Source: Batkoa obscura (lineage: Eukaryota; Entomophthoromycota; Entomophthoromycetes; Entomophthorales; Batkoaceae). From it: DNA of 64,000 nucleotides. Below the pieces are notes generated by a model, which saw nothing but the letters and a program-made list of their open reading frames with translations, was not told where the DNA came from and searched no databases. The stretch's first letter is position 1. Each line of letters begins with the position of its first letter. Made by a program: the position numbers and the translations under genes. The stretch is from positions 62,001 through 126,000 of the forward strand of contig JASVEC010000032.1 in assembly GCA_030770535.1 (NCBI GenBank), in the 5' to 3' direction. Below are positions 11,306 through 23,119 of the stretch, piece after piece.

Positions 11306-12447
11306 CCAAATTTTAACACTTTCCCTTTCGGATTGGTATATTTAAATAAATAAACAGAATTTAGTATATAGGTGTCTTCATTTGAACATTGATTAATAAG
11401 TTGTTCAACTTTTTTATTGTTTAAAAAATGGATAAAAAATTAAACAAAGATATTCACATACACTACTATTACAATCTTAACAGAATATAAGTCAGAGTCA
11501 TTTTATAGGTAATCATCCTTTTTTGGTTAAAAATCAATAAAAAGTTTTTAGTTACAATACCAAGTATTCATGTCTATAAGTAAGCATTTTCCTTGTAAAC
11601 TAAAATAAAATGTAATGTTTCTATATTCTTACTACTCAAATTTCCTCAAAAAAGGTGATTAGTTATGAAAAATGTTATATAATGATTTAATAAAACAAAT
11701 TATAGGAATAGGAATTTTTTATAGTTGAGCCTAGGTAGTTGGGCTACTTTTTGTTTTATCTTTATTCCTTGCTGTAGTTTAATTATTTTAGAAATAATCA
11801 TAACTGCTGTGCATATAGAATAATTTGAGCACTCATAAAAATTAGAAAATCGAATAATCGTTAGGATCAAAGGATTATAAGCAATTTGACATAAACTTAA
11901 TAAATCAGTTGATATAAAAAGATAAAATGATGTATCAAATAATATTTTAACTAGGTATGAAGTCTTCTACGATATATACAAGAATTTTTATAAGATTGTA
12001 ATCAGTCTTATATTTTAATATATTAATAAGTAAATTATCATGTTTGATTTACAATTAATATTCAAAGTATTTGGAGGAAAACTATATATAAAACTAAAAT
12101 GTATCAAACAGATTTAAGAAAACCAGATGTTTTTAACTTTATCGGTCTTATTTTTTATTATTATTACTATTGTAGATAAAAATTTATTTGGATTGACTTA
12201 TTTAGATAAGATTTATTATAAAATTGACCATAATAGAGTATAATTTGGAGTAGATATACTACCAAAGTATCAATATAATTATCAATAGTAGGAAAAGAAA
12301 TCATTAGTAAATCTGTTGAATAGTATGAAGGAAAGAGCTCTTTTCGTGATTTTAAATCATGTTATATAACATGTCGTCAATATTGTACTGATAATTTTTT
12401 AATTAAGATCACAAATTCTATTCATGTCATAAAAAATTTAAACATTA

Positions 12448-12975
12448 TGGAACTTCGACCTTCAAACAAAGAGGAAGGTTATTTGTATGTAGTCCCTAGA
12501 ATTGAAGATTTCAATTATATCATAGTAAAGCACCGAACTATTCAATCGGATAACCATTTGTTAGGCATTGAAAATTTTGCCCTCTAGCTAATGATATGTT
12601 AAGAACTACAGCTATATAATATAATTCTAGTAATTTGAGTTAATATCAATTTCAGAAACTAAATCAAGCTGTGGGCCTTGAATCACTGCTTATGATAGGG
12701 ATTGTGGTATTTGTTGTACTGTAAGTAGAGAAAATTATAAATCATCTGCTTTAGCTTCTTGCCTTATCAATTTACTATTAATCAATATTTCTAAAATGGC
12801 TTATGATAATTAAGCTTTAAAATAGATGAGATATACTTTAACTCTTGGTTTTGATAGCATTCCACATGTTGGGGGAAATTTTGGCTACTACTGCTAATGT
12901 TATTTTAGGTCCTACTACAGATCAAATAATTCTTAATAAATATAATGCAAAGAAATTTAATGAAAAATTGGTTTT
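12448..12975 (+). pseudogene. Possible decayed gene of unknown family
   Basis: Starts with a 44-codon open frame (MELRPSNKEEGYLYVVPRIE...). Further protein-like pieces follow in other frames, including DRDCGICCTVSRENYKSSA and TTDQIILNKYNAKKFNEK. Some boundaries resemble splice sites, but no continuous gene could be assembled. Weak evidence. Confidence 0.2.
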
Positions 12976-13432
12976 ATTTAATAGGGTCAATAATTGAGTC
13001 ATAAAACAAAGTAGTAAAAATTTGCAAAAAGTTACTTTAAAGATAACTTCAGTCAAGTATAGAGAAGAGAATCAAAGGTGCATTATAGATTTCTATTATT
13101 TTAAATGAATACATAAATTAGATAGGTTCCATGATTTGGTGTACTTTTTGTATGAGTTTGAGTATCAAAATTCATATTCTAATATCTTTTTATTATTCAT
13201 TTTACTAACAAATCATTCAATGTCAATGCTATATATAAAATGAATAAAAATTAAAATGAAAAATAACTTCATATATTATAAACTATAATAATATATAATT
13301 AAATTATATAAATTTATAACAACAAAGAATTAACTTTTAACTTTTAACTTTAATTATTTTTCATTCATTAAGATGATTTTTTATTATTAATTATATCCCT
13401 AAATTGACATCTTCTCACCTCTTCATTCTTTC

Positions 13433-14317
13433 TTACTCTTTCCTATATTTTTTCTTGGGTTTTTTTAAGTTTTTATTAACTTTAACTTCTGCTTCAGACA
13501 ATGTGGAATATTTATTTCCAAAAAATTTTAAGCGAACTATCTTACTTGGTATAATTTTCTCTTCTATTTCATACATTTGTCTTTCGTCACTATCTTCTTT
13601 TATATTCATAACTTCTTTACTTGAAATATTCTTTTCTTCTTTTTCAGTATCATCTTTATTATTAATATCAATATCTAATAAATTGAAATTATAACTAGAG
13701 GACTCCCCTAGACATTGACTCAATGGAATAACAGTAAACCCATTCTTTTTAATATTTTCAATTAATTGATTAAATTTTAATAAACTTATATTATTATTCG
13801 ACAAATCTAAAATAAAGGAAGTTTCACTTGAATCATATTTATCAAATAAAGTAAGTAATTGATCGGATTGTATATCTTCAATTGATAAGTTAGGTGTTAT
13901 TGAGATTAAATTGAGAATAGATAATGTTGGCTTTATAACTTCTTTTATAGCTTCTAGATACATAATGAATTTTGGATATCTTTGAATTATGGAATGAATT
14001 TTCTTTTGATTAGTTAAGATCTCTTTATCTACTGCCTTCTCATTATTATTTAATTCCAATTTTATTCCGATTTCATGACCAGCATGGAATTGACTCTTTA
14101 ATATTTCTTGTTGTTCACTAGTTAGTCCAAACCTTAAGTTCGTAGTTGAATAAAAAATACTACTTTTATATTGATTTTCTTCTAATATTGAAGTTATATC
14201 CTGTAAACTAGAAATAGTAGAATCCATGATAATAGAGACACTACCAGAGGATTGACATGATTTGGTGGAATTGATGAAATGAAAATAGCTCATTAATAGT
14301 GTTAGAAGGAGTAGCAT
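13433..14317 (-). CDS. Secreted NodB-fold (polysaccharide deacetylase-like) protein, degenerate active site
   Basis: 294 residues in one exon. Residues 1-17 are a hydrophobic signal peptide (MLLLLTLLMSYFHFINS). The following 190 residues follow the carbohydrate esterase 4 (NodB) pattern: strand 1 with GSVSIIMDSTISSLQDITSI, then SSIFYSTTNLRFGLTSEQQE, then FHAGHEIGIKLELNNNE, and a closing NGFTVIPLSQCLGES like the family's GYxxVTVxxCLG. The catalytic TFDDG motif reads IMDST here, and the metal-binding H-[ST]-x-x-H that normally follows HEIG is replaced by IKLEL. It should therefore lack deacetylase activity and may be a carbohydrate-binding or decoy pseudoenzyme. The C-terminal 80 residues are acidic and then strongly basic (LKKPKKKYRKE), a disordered tail unusual for CE4 proteins. 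Confidence 0.65.
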   Translation of the reverse strand: MLLLLTLLMSYFHFINSTKSCQSSGSVSIIMDSTISSLQDITSILEENQYKSSIFYSTTNLRFGLTSEQQEILKSQFHAGHEIGIKLELNNNEKAVDKEILTNQKKIHSIIQRYPKFIMYLEAIKEVIKPTLSILNLISITPNLSIEDIQSDQLLTLFDKYDSSETSFILDLSNNNISLLKFNQLIENIKKNGFTVIPLSQCLGESSSYNFNLLDIDINNKDDTEKEEKNISSKEVMNIKEDSDERQMYEIEEKIIPSKIVRLKFFGNKYSTLSEAEVKVNKNLKKPKKKYRKE

Positions 14318-14671
14318 ATTTATTTGATTTTAATTAATCAATAATTAAAATGAAATCAATGGGAAATAAAAGTAAAGAACAATTTCATTTTTATTTCATT
14401 TTTAATTTAAATATGTTCTATAATTATTTTTTTATAAATGGAATCGAAAACTTAATTAAAATATAAAATTGATAGAAGTAAATAATTGAACTATCAAATG
14501 TTAAAAAATAAAAGATATATTTATTACTATTACTACAATTTGTTTATTAATATTATATTGGTTCATTAATAATTCTATATAACAATTATTTTGTTTTATC
14601 AATCATTACTTTTAATTTACTTTTTACTTCTTTTAATTGATTTATTAATTTAATTTATTAATAAGAACATT

Positions 14672-14772
14672 TGGGGATGTATTTTTTTGTTTAAGAATTT
14701 TACTAATAGCTTTTCTACTCAAATAGCGCTTAAAAATAGAGAAAAGTAATAAACTAAAAAAAAACACCCCCA
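14672..14772 (+). mobile_element. MITE copy 1 (TGGGGATGT family)
   Basis: About 100 bp, starting TGGGGATGT and ending in ACACCCCCA, flanked on both sides by TT. The core is AAGAATTTTACTAATAGC, then CTCAAATAGCGCTTAAAAA, then GAAAAGTAATAAA. Confidence 0.8.
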
Positions 14773-14865
14773 TTTAATAAATTAGTAATAATTCCAGATA
14801 TCAAATATGGAATTTTTTTTAATTTTAATAATTAATCTAAATCTTTATTTTTTATATAATATAAA

Positions 14866-14912
14866 ATTTAAAGAAATAATTTAAAGAAATAATTTAAAGA
14901 AATAATTTAAAA
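14866..14912. repeat. Tandem repeat, three copies of a 15-mer
   Basis: AAAGAAATAATTTAA is repeated three times in a row, downstream of the gelsolin-repeat gene. Confidence 0.7.
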
Positions 14913-15016
14913 TAATATAATAAATAAAAATAATATTTTTTTAATTAAATAATAATGCGAATAAAATAACTATTACATAAAAAATAAGAAAAGATAAGAA
15001 AATCAATTTAAATTAT

Positions 15017-18000
15017 TTAAAATAATGTTTTAGATTGATAAGGAGAAGGATTAGCACCTAATTTAGCCAATATATATTCAACTGGAAGTGCGTAAACAGA
15101 TTGTTTCCTCTTTAACGTAGTAGGTTTAAACATAGGATTTTTTTTAAATAAATCAAAAGGTCCAGACCATCCAGGAAATTGAGCAATAAATTCTAAGGGT
15201 TCATGACCTGGAAGTACCATAATAGGTTTCAATTTAAAAGGTCGATTTTCTTTTAAATTAATTAAATTAGTATATTCCATACTCATATTTAAATAATTAA
15301 TCCAATTTAATTGATCTTGATTAATTGAATATTTAAACCATATAAATAAATCAAAATAAGTATCTAATAAGATGATCTTATTTAATTTCAAATCACTCTG
15401 ATGAAAGTTATAAATTTCAATTATATTACATGTTTGTAAATCTACATTCAATTTCAATTCAAAACATCGAACTTTATATTGACCTAATAAAAAAGGTTTT
15501 CTTGCCCATTGTAAAGCATCAGCATAATCACTTCTTTCCCCAATTAAATTAAAAAACTTCTTAGGTTCTAATTTTTCTCGAATTTCTTGTAATTGATAAT
15601 GAGGTGGGGCTAATTTTTTACTAGCATTAACTGCAGCTAATCTTTCAAATAAAAAACTACCAATTCCATGCCAGATATATACTTTTTCTTTATAAATAAA
15701 TATGAATGAATGTCCAGAACATAAATATTTACTATGACATGAAGTTTGTTCAACTTTAATATGATCTGATTGTTGACCTATTACATGATACATTACTTTT
15801 TCATTAGGATTACATAGTTGATTACGACGATTTCCCCATTTTGTTATCAATATTCCATTAAATAATTTCATAAATAAAGACGGTTCTTTTCCTTGTAATA
15901 TTTGTACCATTAATGCTTCTACATTATTATCTAAAGCTACTTTACTAGGTGGTAATATTGGTTCTTTTGCTCTTTTAGAATGATAGCCAATCCAATAAAA
16001 TATAATATGATGATCCATTTGATAAGAATCTTTATAATGATATAATAATATGTAAGATTCATTACTATAAAATATACCAAATTCACGTTCATTTAATTCT
16101 AAATGCTCATCTTGATTTTTCATTAACCATATTTTTAAAGATACAAATGTATGTTCATCTAATTCATTCAAAGGATCATGATATGTCGTTTGATATATTT
16201 TTAATAGATTATTATGATTAATATCTAATTAAATTAAATTATATATTAATAAATATATTTTATATAAATAATTATAAATTCTTTTAATTAACTTACTTTG
16301 GTCTGATTTTAAGCCAGTTAAACTATCTTTCATTTCATTTAATTCATCCCAATCTTTAAATTTACTAGTAAAATTGGAATGTTCACTACCTTCAAATTCT
16401 ACACGAATAGTATGATGGGCTGGTAATTCAGGACGAGAACTTTTTAATAATGACTAAAATAAATATTAAGATTAATATTAACATTAAAATAAGTATAAAT
16501 ATTATATATTATTAATACTTACACCAGCAAATCTTGAAGCTTCTCTTTGATATTGATCATTACTATCTTTACCAAACCAAAGAAAGATAGAATATTCACA
16601 TTCTAAAACATAGGCATTCTTACTACTTAATAATTTAGCTGATATTTCATCTCCACTAGCAATTAAGGGTGCTTGATAGGGATGATTCTTAAAACTTGAA
16701 AATTGAAATAATCGATAAGCACCTGTAGTTGATATAGCCATTTGTTTATCTTTAAATAACATCATTTTTTTGAATTTTTTAATTAAACTTAAATTTGAAC
16801 TGGATTTAATATTGTTTTCTTTATGTTGATGTAAATTATTATGTTGAAATTTATTTACCATAGATAAATTTGATTGGCTACTTTTAAATTTTAATAATTT
16901 ATTTCTTAAACTACTTGTTGGTGTTTTACTAAAGATACTTGATTTTCCTTTCCCTTTTAAACTATTTAATTCATACATTGTATTTAATTCATTATTTTGA
17001 TTATCTAAAGATTTAGTTAACTTCAATCCCAATTTTGATTTTGATAATTTATGATTTAGTTTATTAATATGAATTGTGTTACTCTTTAAATTAACATCAT
17101 AACTATTAAAATTTTTAATCGTGTGATAACTTAAACTATTTGTTTGAAAAGTATCTTGTTGAATAAAATTATTATTGTTATTATTATTATTACTTTCTTT
17201 AATAATTTCTTCTTTATTATTTAATTGTTGACTAGTTTCATCAAATATAGTTAATACATCTTTTAATAAATTACTTTTTTCTAATGGTGGTAAATAATTT
17301 AATTTTTCTTTTAACCTTTTAGGCGTAATAGTAGCATCTCCAATTATATTAGATTCTTCTTTAGTTTCTGTATTATTATCATAATTCGATGAGGTTTGTT
17401 GAGATTGATTTTTAAATGCTTTATTAAACATTAATTCATGTAATGAAGATAAAGATTCTTTAGTGCAGTGTTGATTAATTGACGATGATATAACTTCATT
17501 CTTTGGACTATCAAAATTTAAGGGACTAAATTCAATTAAATCATTATTATTCTTTGAGTTAATGTTAATATCTGAAGTAGTCAATTCAATTGTATTATCA
17601 TTATAGCTATTATTATAGTTATTATTATTGTTCGTATTATCATTTAATAATAGTTGACAATGATTACTATCTAAAATTTGTTCATTAATAAAAGAAGTAG
17701 TTGATTCATTATTATTGTTGTTTAAAAAATGACTATCTTTTGAATTTCTATTAGAATCTCTTTCATTTAGATAAAGGATAGAAGCGCTAGTTAAAGTAGA
17801 TTGACCAGATCTTAAATAGTTTTGTTTTTCCATATTATTATTACTACCACTTAATTGAAAATTTAAACTTGGTTTGTACTCTAATTTAGTTACCATATTG
17901 TTTAATTCTTCTTTTAGAGAACCTAAACTTAATCGAAAATTAATACTACCATCCTCAATATCATTAACATTGGAGTTTAAACCTAAACTATTATCAAAAC

Positions 18001-19694
18001 TTTGTCTTTTTTCTTCAATTGAATTTAAATTGTCTAAGGCAGTACTTAACTCATTATTATTCATTATATCATTTTGTAGCTCGATATCAATGGGATATGA
18101 ATTTGTTTCAATTTCTATAGGTTTTATTAAATTCATTGGTAGCTTTTTTGGCGTTTCCAAATCAATTAAATTTTCTTTTGTTATTGTATTGACTCTACTA
18201 ATAGAAATTCCAATTTCTTCTTCTTCTTCTTCTTCTTCTTCTTCTTCTTCTTCTTTTTCTTCAAAGATTTCTTTTTTATCTACAATTTCCTCACAGTCAT
18301 TAAAAACTTCCGAATCCTCGTCCTGAATTTCAAATTCACTCTCGTTTTCATTACATGAAAGATAAGTAGATGCACTATAAATGGAAAATTTCGATTTTTG
18401 TCTTTTATGTAAATTGGTTCCTAATGGATTTAATGGATTTGGATTTAAGTTATCAAATGAATATAATTCTTCTTCTTCTTCTTTTTCTTCTTCCTCTTCT
18501 TTTATCTTTTGATCATTAAGTTCTAATAAAGGTGTAGGATTTGAAGAAGATGTACAATTCTCTGTGATGTTATCTGAAATTAACATTGGTGTTTGTACAG
18601 TTTCATCAAAATAGGGTTTATCATTATGAATGATAGATTGTGGTACACTTAATGTAGATGAAGAACTTAAAATCAAAGAGGGACTAGATTGTTCATTTAT
18701 ATTACTTAACATATGTTGTTGAATTTCTTCTTCTTCTTCTGAAGTTTCTATTAATTCTTCTTCTCCTTGCTCATATTGTGAATTAATAGATAAAAAATCA
18801 TCGGCTTCACTTAAATCTTCATAATATGAATAATCCATTGAAGTTTGTGATGAAGAAGATAAAGAAAGGTGATCATCTTGATGATGATTGATATCATCCT
18901 GACTATTAACTTCATTAGATAAAGTAGAATAATTTAAATTGGGTGATGTAGGTAAAGAAGTAGCTTGTCTTTGAGTTAAATTAGATACTTGTAAATTAGT
19001 ATCATAAAAATTCTCTTCTTCTTCTTCTTCTTCAATGGGATTTTCTTTCATTTCAATGGCTATTGTGTTTCGATACTGGAAATTATGATGATGATTATAT
19101 TGATTTTGACGTAATAGAGGTAAATCATTTTCTATTTCATTAGAAGAATTGGAAGTATCAGTAGAATCCATATCTCTGGAATTAGGAGTTGATTCTGTTA
19201 TTTCAGGCAAAGAAATATAATGTAATATTGGACTTAAATTTTGATTTTTAACATTATTAATATTATTATCTAAATCATTTATAATTGTAGCTGGGTCTAA
19301 TGGCTTAATAAACAAGTCAGCTTTACTATTAGATATTAAACCTAAGGAACCATTTAAATTTTCTTTAGACGGTCTTTTATAAGATAGTTTTCCACTAACT
19401 AGATTCATACCATCAAGTTTTGTTTGAGATACTTGTTTTAAATTATTCAATGCATCTTCCCATTCTTGACCATCTATAATACGTTGATGGCGATTTAATA
19501 ATCGTTTGTTTTGAAGTTTAAATTGATCTAAATCCTAGAGAAATAATAAAGAAAATGGGTTAGTATACATTAATATAAATAAAGTAAAATAAAGTTATTA
19601 CTTTTTTTAATTTTTTTAATTCTTCTTTTTCTTTTTCAATACTTAATAATAAATCTTCCGATGTTGGTGAAGTTTGTAAACTTAAATTCTCCAT
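15017..19694 (-). CDS. Gelsolin-repeat protein with long disordered N-terminus
   Basis: Four exons: complement(join(15017..16224,16297..16453,16523..19534,19602..19694)). The lengths 93+3012+157+1208 give exactly 1,490 codons. Residues 1-31 are charged and helical (SIEKEKEELKKLKK). About 850 residues follow that are Asn/Ser/Glu-rich and presumably disordered, with an uninterrupted Glu run (plus-strand CTT repeat at 18213-18263). The last 550 or so residues hold about four gelsolin-type repeats: AYRLFQFSSF with NAYVLECEYSIFLWFGKD; FGIFYSNESYILLYHYKD with IIFYWIGY; HSFIFIYKEKVYIWHG; and KIILLDTYFDLFIWF. The tail has EPLEFIAQFPGWSGPFDLF. No villin headpiece is seen. The layout resembles fungal gelsolin/DUF4045 proteins, which bind or cap actin filaments. 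The single-frame view would start the protein at an internal Met (19450); the upstream exon is supported by splice sites and frame. Confidence 0.85.
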
Positions 19695-21247
19695 AATTTT
19701 AGTTTATAAATTGAATAAAGGATAATAATATTAAATAAAAAGAAAAGAAATAAATAACAAATTAATGTATCTTTAAATATTAGAAAAGAAATAAAAAGCT
19801 AAAAGTATGTAAATTATTATTACTTTCTTATTAATATAATGTTGAGCTGTTAGTTATCTAAACTCAACGCCTTAAAAATACTGTTGATATTAGAAAGCTT
19901 CCAAATCCCATGTTAACGTGTTATTTTGGCTATTTTTGTTATGATTTTTTTTAACCGTTTAAAATCCATTTTTTTTGTTGATATTTTTGAAATTCGTTAA
20001 TAAAATTCGGCCTGCTAAAATGTCAATTTTGGATTTTGCTTGCCTTTTTAAAAATTAATAATCACACCTGAATTATTTATTTTGATATTTTTAAGATGTG
20101 TTAATATAGCGTTTGAATCCAAATAAATATGTTTTTTTTTAGTGTTAACTTACTTCAATGATCTCTAGTTCCTTAAAGCTAATTAATTTTGTATTTTTTT
20201 ATATTTTGAATTGATTTTATTAATTTGTTATTTTTACCCCAGTTTATAAATTTAATAAAAGATAAATTATACCCCAAATTTAATTCAAACTTAATTAAAA
20301 TTGTAGATTTACGAAACTTGGCTTTTTAATGGCAACTTTGAAATTTTTTATTTACTATAATATTTATATTAATTACAGAGCCAAACTGAGGTCTTATTTG
20401 ATTTCGATCTATTTTTTATTGATTTGATATTTCTATTATTCAAATAATTTCTATTATTATTTTATATTGAAAAGTCATTAGTTAACATCTTAAAACTCAT
20501 TTGCATTCCCAAATTAATGAATACCTTCATTGAAATGTAGAAACAATATAATTCACAATTTATCTCTCAGACTTTTAAAGGACAGAAGCTCCATCAACAC
20601 ACTATTTACCTCCTCAAAAGTGGTTTATTGATAGCTTGAATTCCTTAGTCCAGTTATTTAAATAGTTAAAATGTTTTTTTATTCAAATAAAACACTTTGG
20701 ACAGAGATTGATCTAAAGAACAAAAAAAGCAATCGATTCTTATTAAATAATTTAATATAAGTTATCATTTAACTTTATTTATTATTATAATATTTGATAA
20801 TCTATCTAATATAAAACTTAATTAAATTATCTTTTCCTCTACTTTAGTTTGACTATGATAATAGAAGTAACATCAATTACATATAACACAAGAAATCAAC
20901 ATAGTCGTTATATTAAATTTTGTAGATTACAATTTATAGTCTTTGTTATTTAATGTAAGCATAAACTTGTACTAAACTTTTAACCAGTTAACTTTTTAAT
21001 TGTTAACTATTGAAAAATAGATCTTCAAAGCGGACCATTTGAAAGTTTAGTACGTTTGTGCATACATTGCATAAAAAATAGTTTAAAATAATTTTAATTT
21101 TCAAGTTACTAAAGTAAGTAACATTATTAATAAATTTAATAAATTAAAATTATTATTTAATTCTCAATTTCACGAATAATAAATTGATTTTTTAGAGTAT
21201 ATAAATAACCAGATAAATTATCTAATACCATTTTTTTAAACAGAAAT
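19695..21247. other. Intergenic DNA, no gene seen
   Basis: About 1.5 kb with long T runs. It should include the gelsolin-gene promoter at the left and the promoter of the small secreted protein at the right. No coding frame was recognised. Confidence 0.45.
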
Positions 21248-21664
21248 ATGAAACTTTATTTCTTTGGAGTCCTGTTATTGCTAATTCAATTATCAACTTG
21301 TAGTTTTTATTCAAGATCATTGAATTTTAAAAAAAGTATTCTTGCTAAACATGACAAACAAAAGAGAAATCCCATTGATGTTCAACCAACTGTCAACAAT
21401 TCGACTTTACCCAAACTTTTAGAATCCGAACAACAACTTTTAACTCATGATAATGCTACTTCCATAACACAAAACAAAACAACAATTACACAAAAAGTTA
21501 AAAAGAAAACTAATATTACCTTAAAGAAGATTAAAGATAAAAAAGCATCAATTAAAAAAATTAAAAAATATAGTAAATTAAATAATAAATTGAATGGCTT
21601 TAAGAAGAAAGAAAATATACTTGAAGATAGTCTGAAAGATGAAAAGAAAGTGATTAAATTGTAA
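21248..21664 (+). CDS. Small secreted lysine-rich protein, unknown function
   Basis: 138 residues. Residues 1-18 form a signal peptide (MKLYFFGVLLLLIQLSTC). The rest has no cysteine. A dibasic KR at about residues 39-40 (KQKR-NPID) could be cut by a Kex2-type protease. Four N-glycosylation sequons lie in the middle (NST, NAT, NKT, NIT). The second half is strongly basic, with KKIKDKKASIKKIKKYSK. No family is recognised. It could be a secreted cationic peptide precursor or an effector-like protein. A TATA-like sequence (GTATATAAATAA) lies about 50 bp upstream of the ATG. Confidence 0.6.
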   Translation: MKLYFFGVLLLLIQLSTCSFYSRSLNFKKSILAKHDKQKRNPIDVQPTVNNSTLPKLLESEQQLLTHDNATSITQNKTTITQKVKKKTNITLKKIKDKKASIKKIKKYSKLNNKLNGFKKKENILEDSLKDEKKVIKL

Positions 21665-22521
21665 GGATGTGAAAGGAAAGTAGAAGAAGAGAAGAATGAT
21701 AATAAGTATAATAATTAAGATTCACTTATTCAGAGTTATCATTAAATGAAAGTGAGAGTGAAAGTTAATCAATAGTCGTTTGAATATGAACTATTTTTTT
21801 ATAAGTTTAATCGCCCTCATTATCTTTTTTTCTTACACTATATTCTTTGGAATTTTACATTAATAAATTTTCAAATCTACTATTTTAATACTAAAATCAA
21901 TTATAAGAACAATTTAATAAAATTTCACAGAAATTAATAAAAATAATGGAGTTAAGCAGCTTTTGAAATACAGCTTTTGATATATTTTATAAATAAAATA
22001 AACAGCAACTTTAATAACTCTACTGTTAATAAGATATTATTGAAATTTTAATGTACAGATGGAAAATTGCATAAAACCTATTGCTATCAAAAACTTGATA
22101 AATATTTGGATAAGCAAATATTTTAATAGATTATATAGATAAGGATAATTAAAGATGAGTAGAAAGCATTAAAAACTTGATAACAAACTAAGCTAAACTA
22201 ACTATTATCACAATATATAGATTAACATGTTATAGCCTTATATATATGAGTTGATTTCAAACCTCGACTCCAATTGAATTCAGTTTGGTTTTTTTTACCA
22301 AAGATGCCAAATAGACTATTAAGTACTATAGAAATGCTTACTTTTTTATAACTGGTTCAATATTAAGTGATTAGCAGTAATTTTTATAGTCAAATTATTT
22401 AATAACTTTTTTTAAAGCCTAATTCAACTATTTTGACCGAATTTGGACATATTTGTTTTCTTAAATGAACAATTAAGAAGTTTGGAATAGAATTTGGATT
22501 AAATGTATTTAATCAACATTT

Positions 22522-22620
22522 GGGGATGTATTTTTGTATTTAAGAATTTACTAACAAATTTTTCGCTCAAATAGCACTTAAAAAATGGAAAAAATAATGA
22601 AGTCAAAAAAAACACTCCCA
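22522..22620 (+). mobile_element. MITE copy 2
   Basis: Starts TGGGGATGTATTTTTG and ends AACACTCCCA, with TT on both flanks. The core GCTCAAATAGCACTTAAAAA matches the family. Confidence 0.8.
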
Positions 22621-22630
22621 TTTATTGGTA

Positions 22631-22720
22631 CCTTTTATCCAGTATTAACTTAAGAATATTTGAAAATTTGACACTATATGAAAAATGGACAAAAAAGTGA
22701 TATTGACAAATTTTGTTTTG
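22631..22720 (+). repeat. Dispersed repeat, part B
   Basis: CTTTTATCCAGTATT ... AATTTGACACTATAT ... AAAAATGGACAAAAAAGTGA matches 60361-60460 closely and 41327-41405 more loosely. It begins about 10 bp after MITE copy 2. Confidence 0.5.
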
Positions 22721-23119
22721 AATTTTAATCAGGCATTTAAACGGTCATATATTTCAAGATAATTTTTAATCTCCTTTTTTGGGCAAATTCATATATAAGA
22801 GTATAAAATTGCTACAGTCCACTTTTTTACATAAAAGTATTTGACATTGTAATCAATAACCTTCTTATTTTGTTTGTCTAAGAAAGCGAGATTGATTTAG
22901 AAACAACTCTGGAGTATAATCTTTTTTTTAAAAATATTTAATTAACTAAAATAGTATTAATAAAAAAAATTCTTTTATTATTAGAAAAATTCAAGACTTT
23001 CCACTTGAACTCTCACTTATTGAAACTTCAACCAATTTCAACAATCAGAAGACAAAACACTCAGCAACTAATAGACTAGTGTCATTTTTATCTTTTTATT
23101 ATATGTTCCTTAACTTTAA

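Larger units (their letters stand above)
10514..13432. other. Gene-poor region with decayed coding remnants
   Basis: Nearly 3 kb without an intact gene. Parts at about 10.78-11.30 kb and 12.4-13.0 kb read like broken coding sequence and are listed separately. The remainder is AT-rich without visible structure. Confidence 0.45.
14318..15016. other. Intergenic DNA with a MITE and a short tandem repeat
   Basis: Apart from the MITE and the 15-bp tandem repeat listed separately, this is homopolymer-rich spacer between two minus-strand genes. Confidence 0.5.
21665..23119. other. Intergenic DNA with a MITE and a dispersed repeat
   Basis: Contains MITE copy 2 and, right after it, a piece of a dispersed repeat also found near 41.3 and 60.4 kb; both are listed separately. 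No gene was recognised. Confidence 0.5.

Noticed and set aside
17874-18326. Plus-strand open frame rich in Ser/Leu/Phe
   Set aside because: It lies fully opposite the gelsolin gene's disordered exon; the Ser run is the complement of its Glu run.
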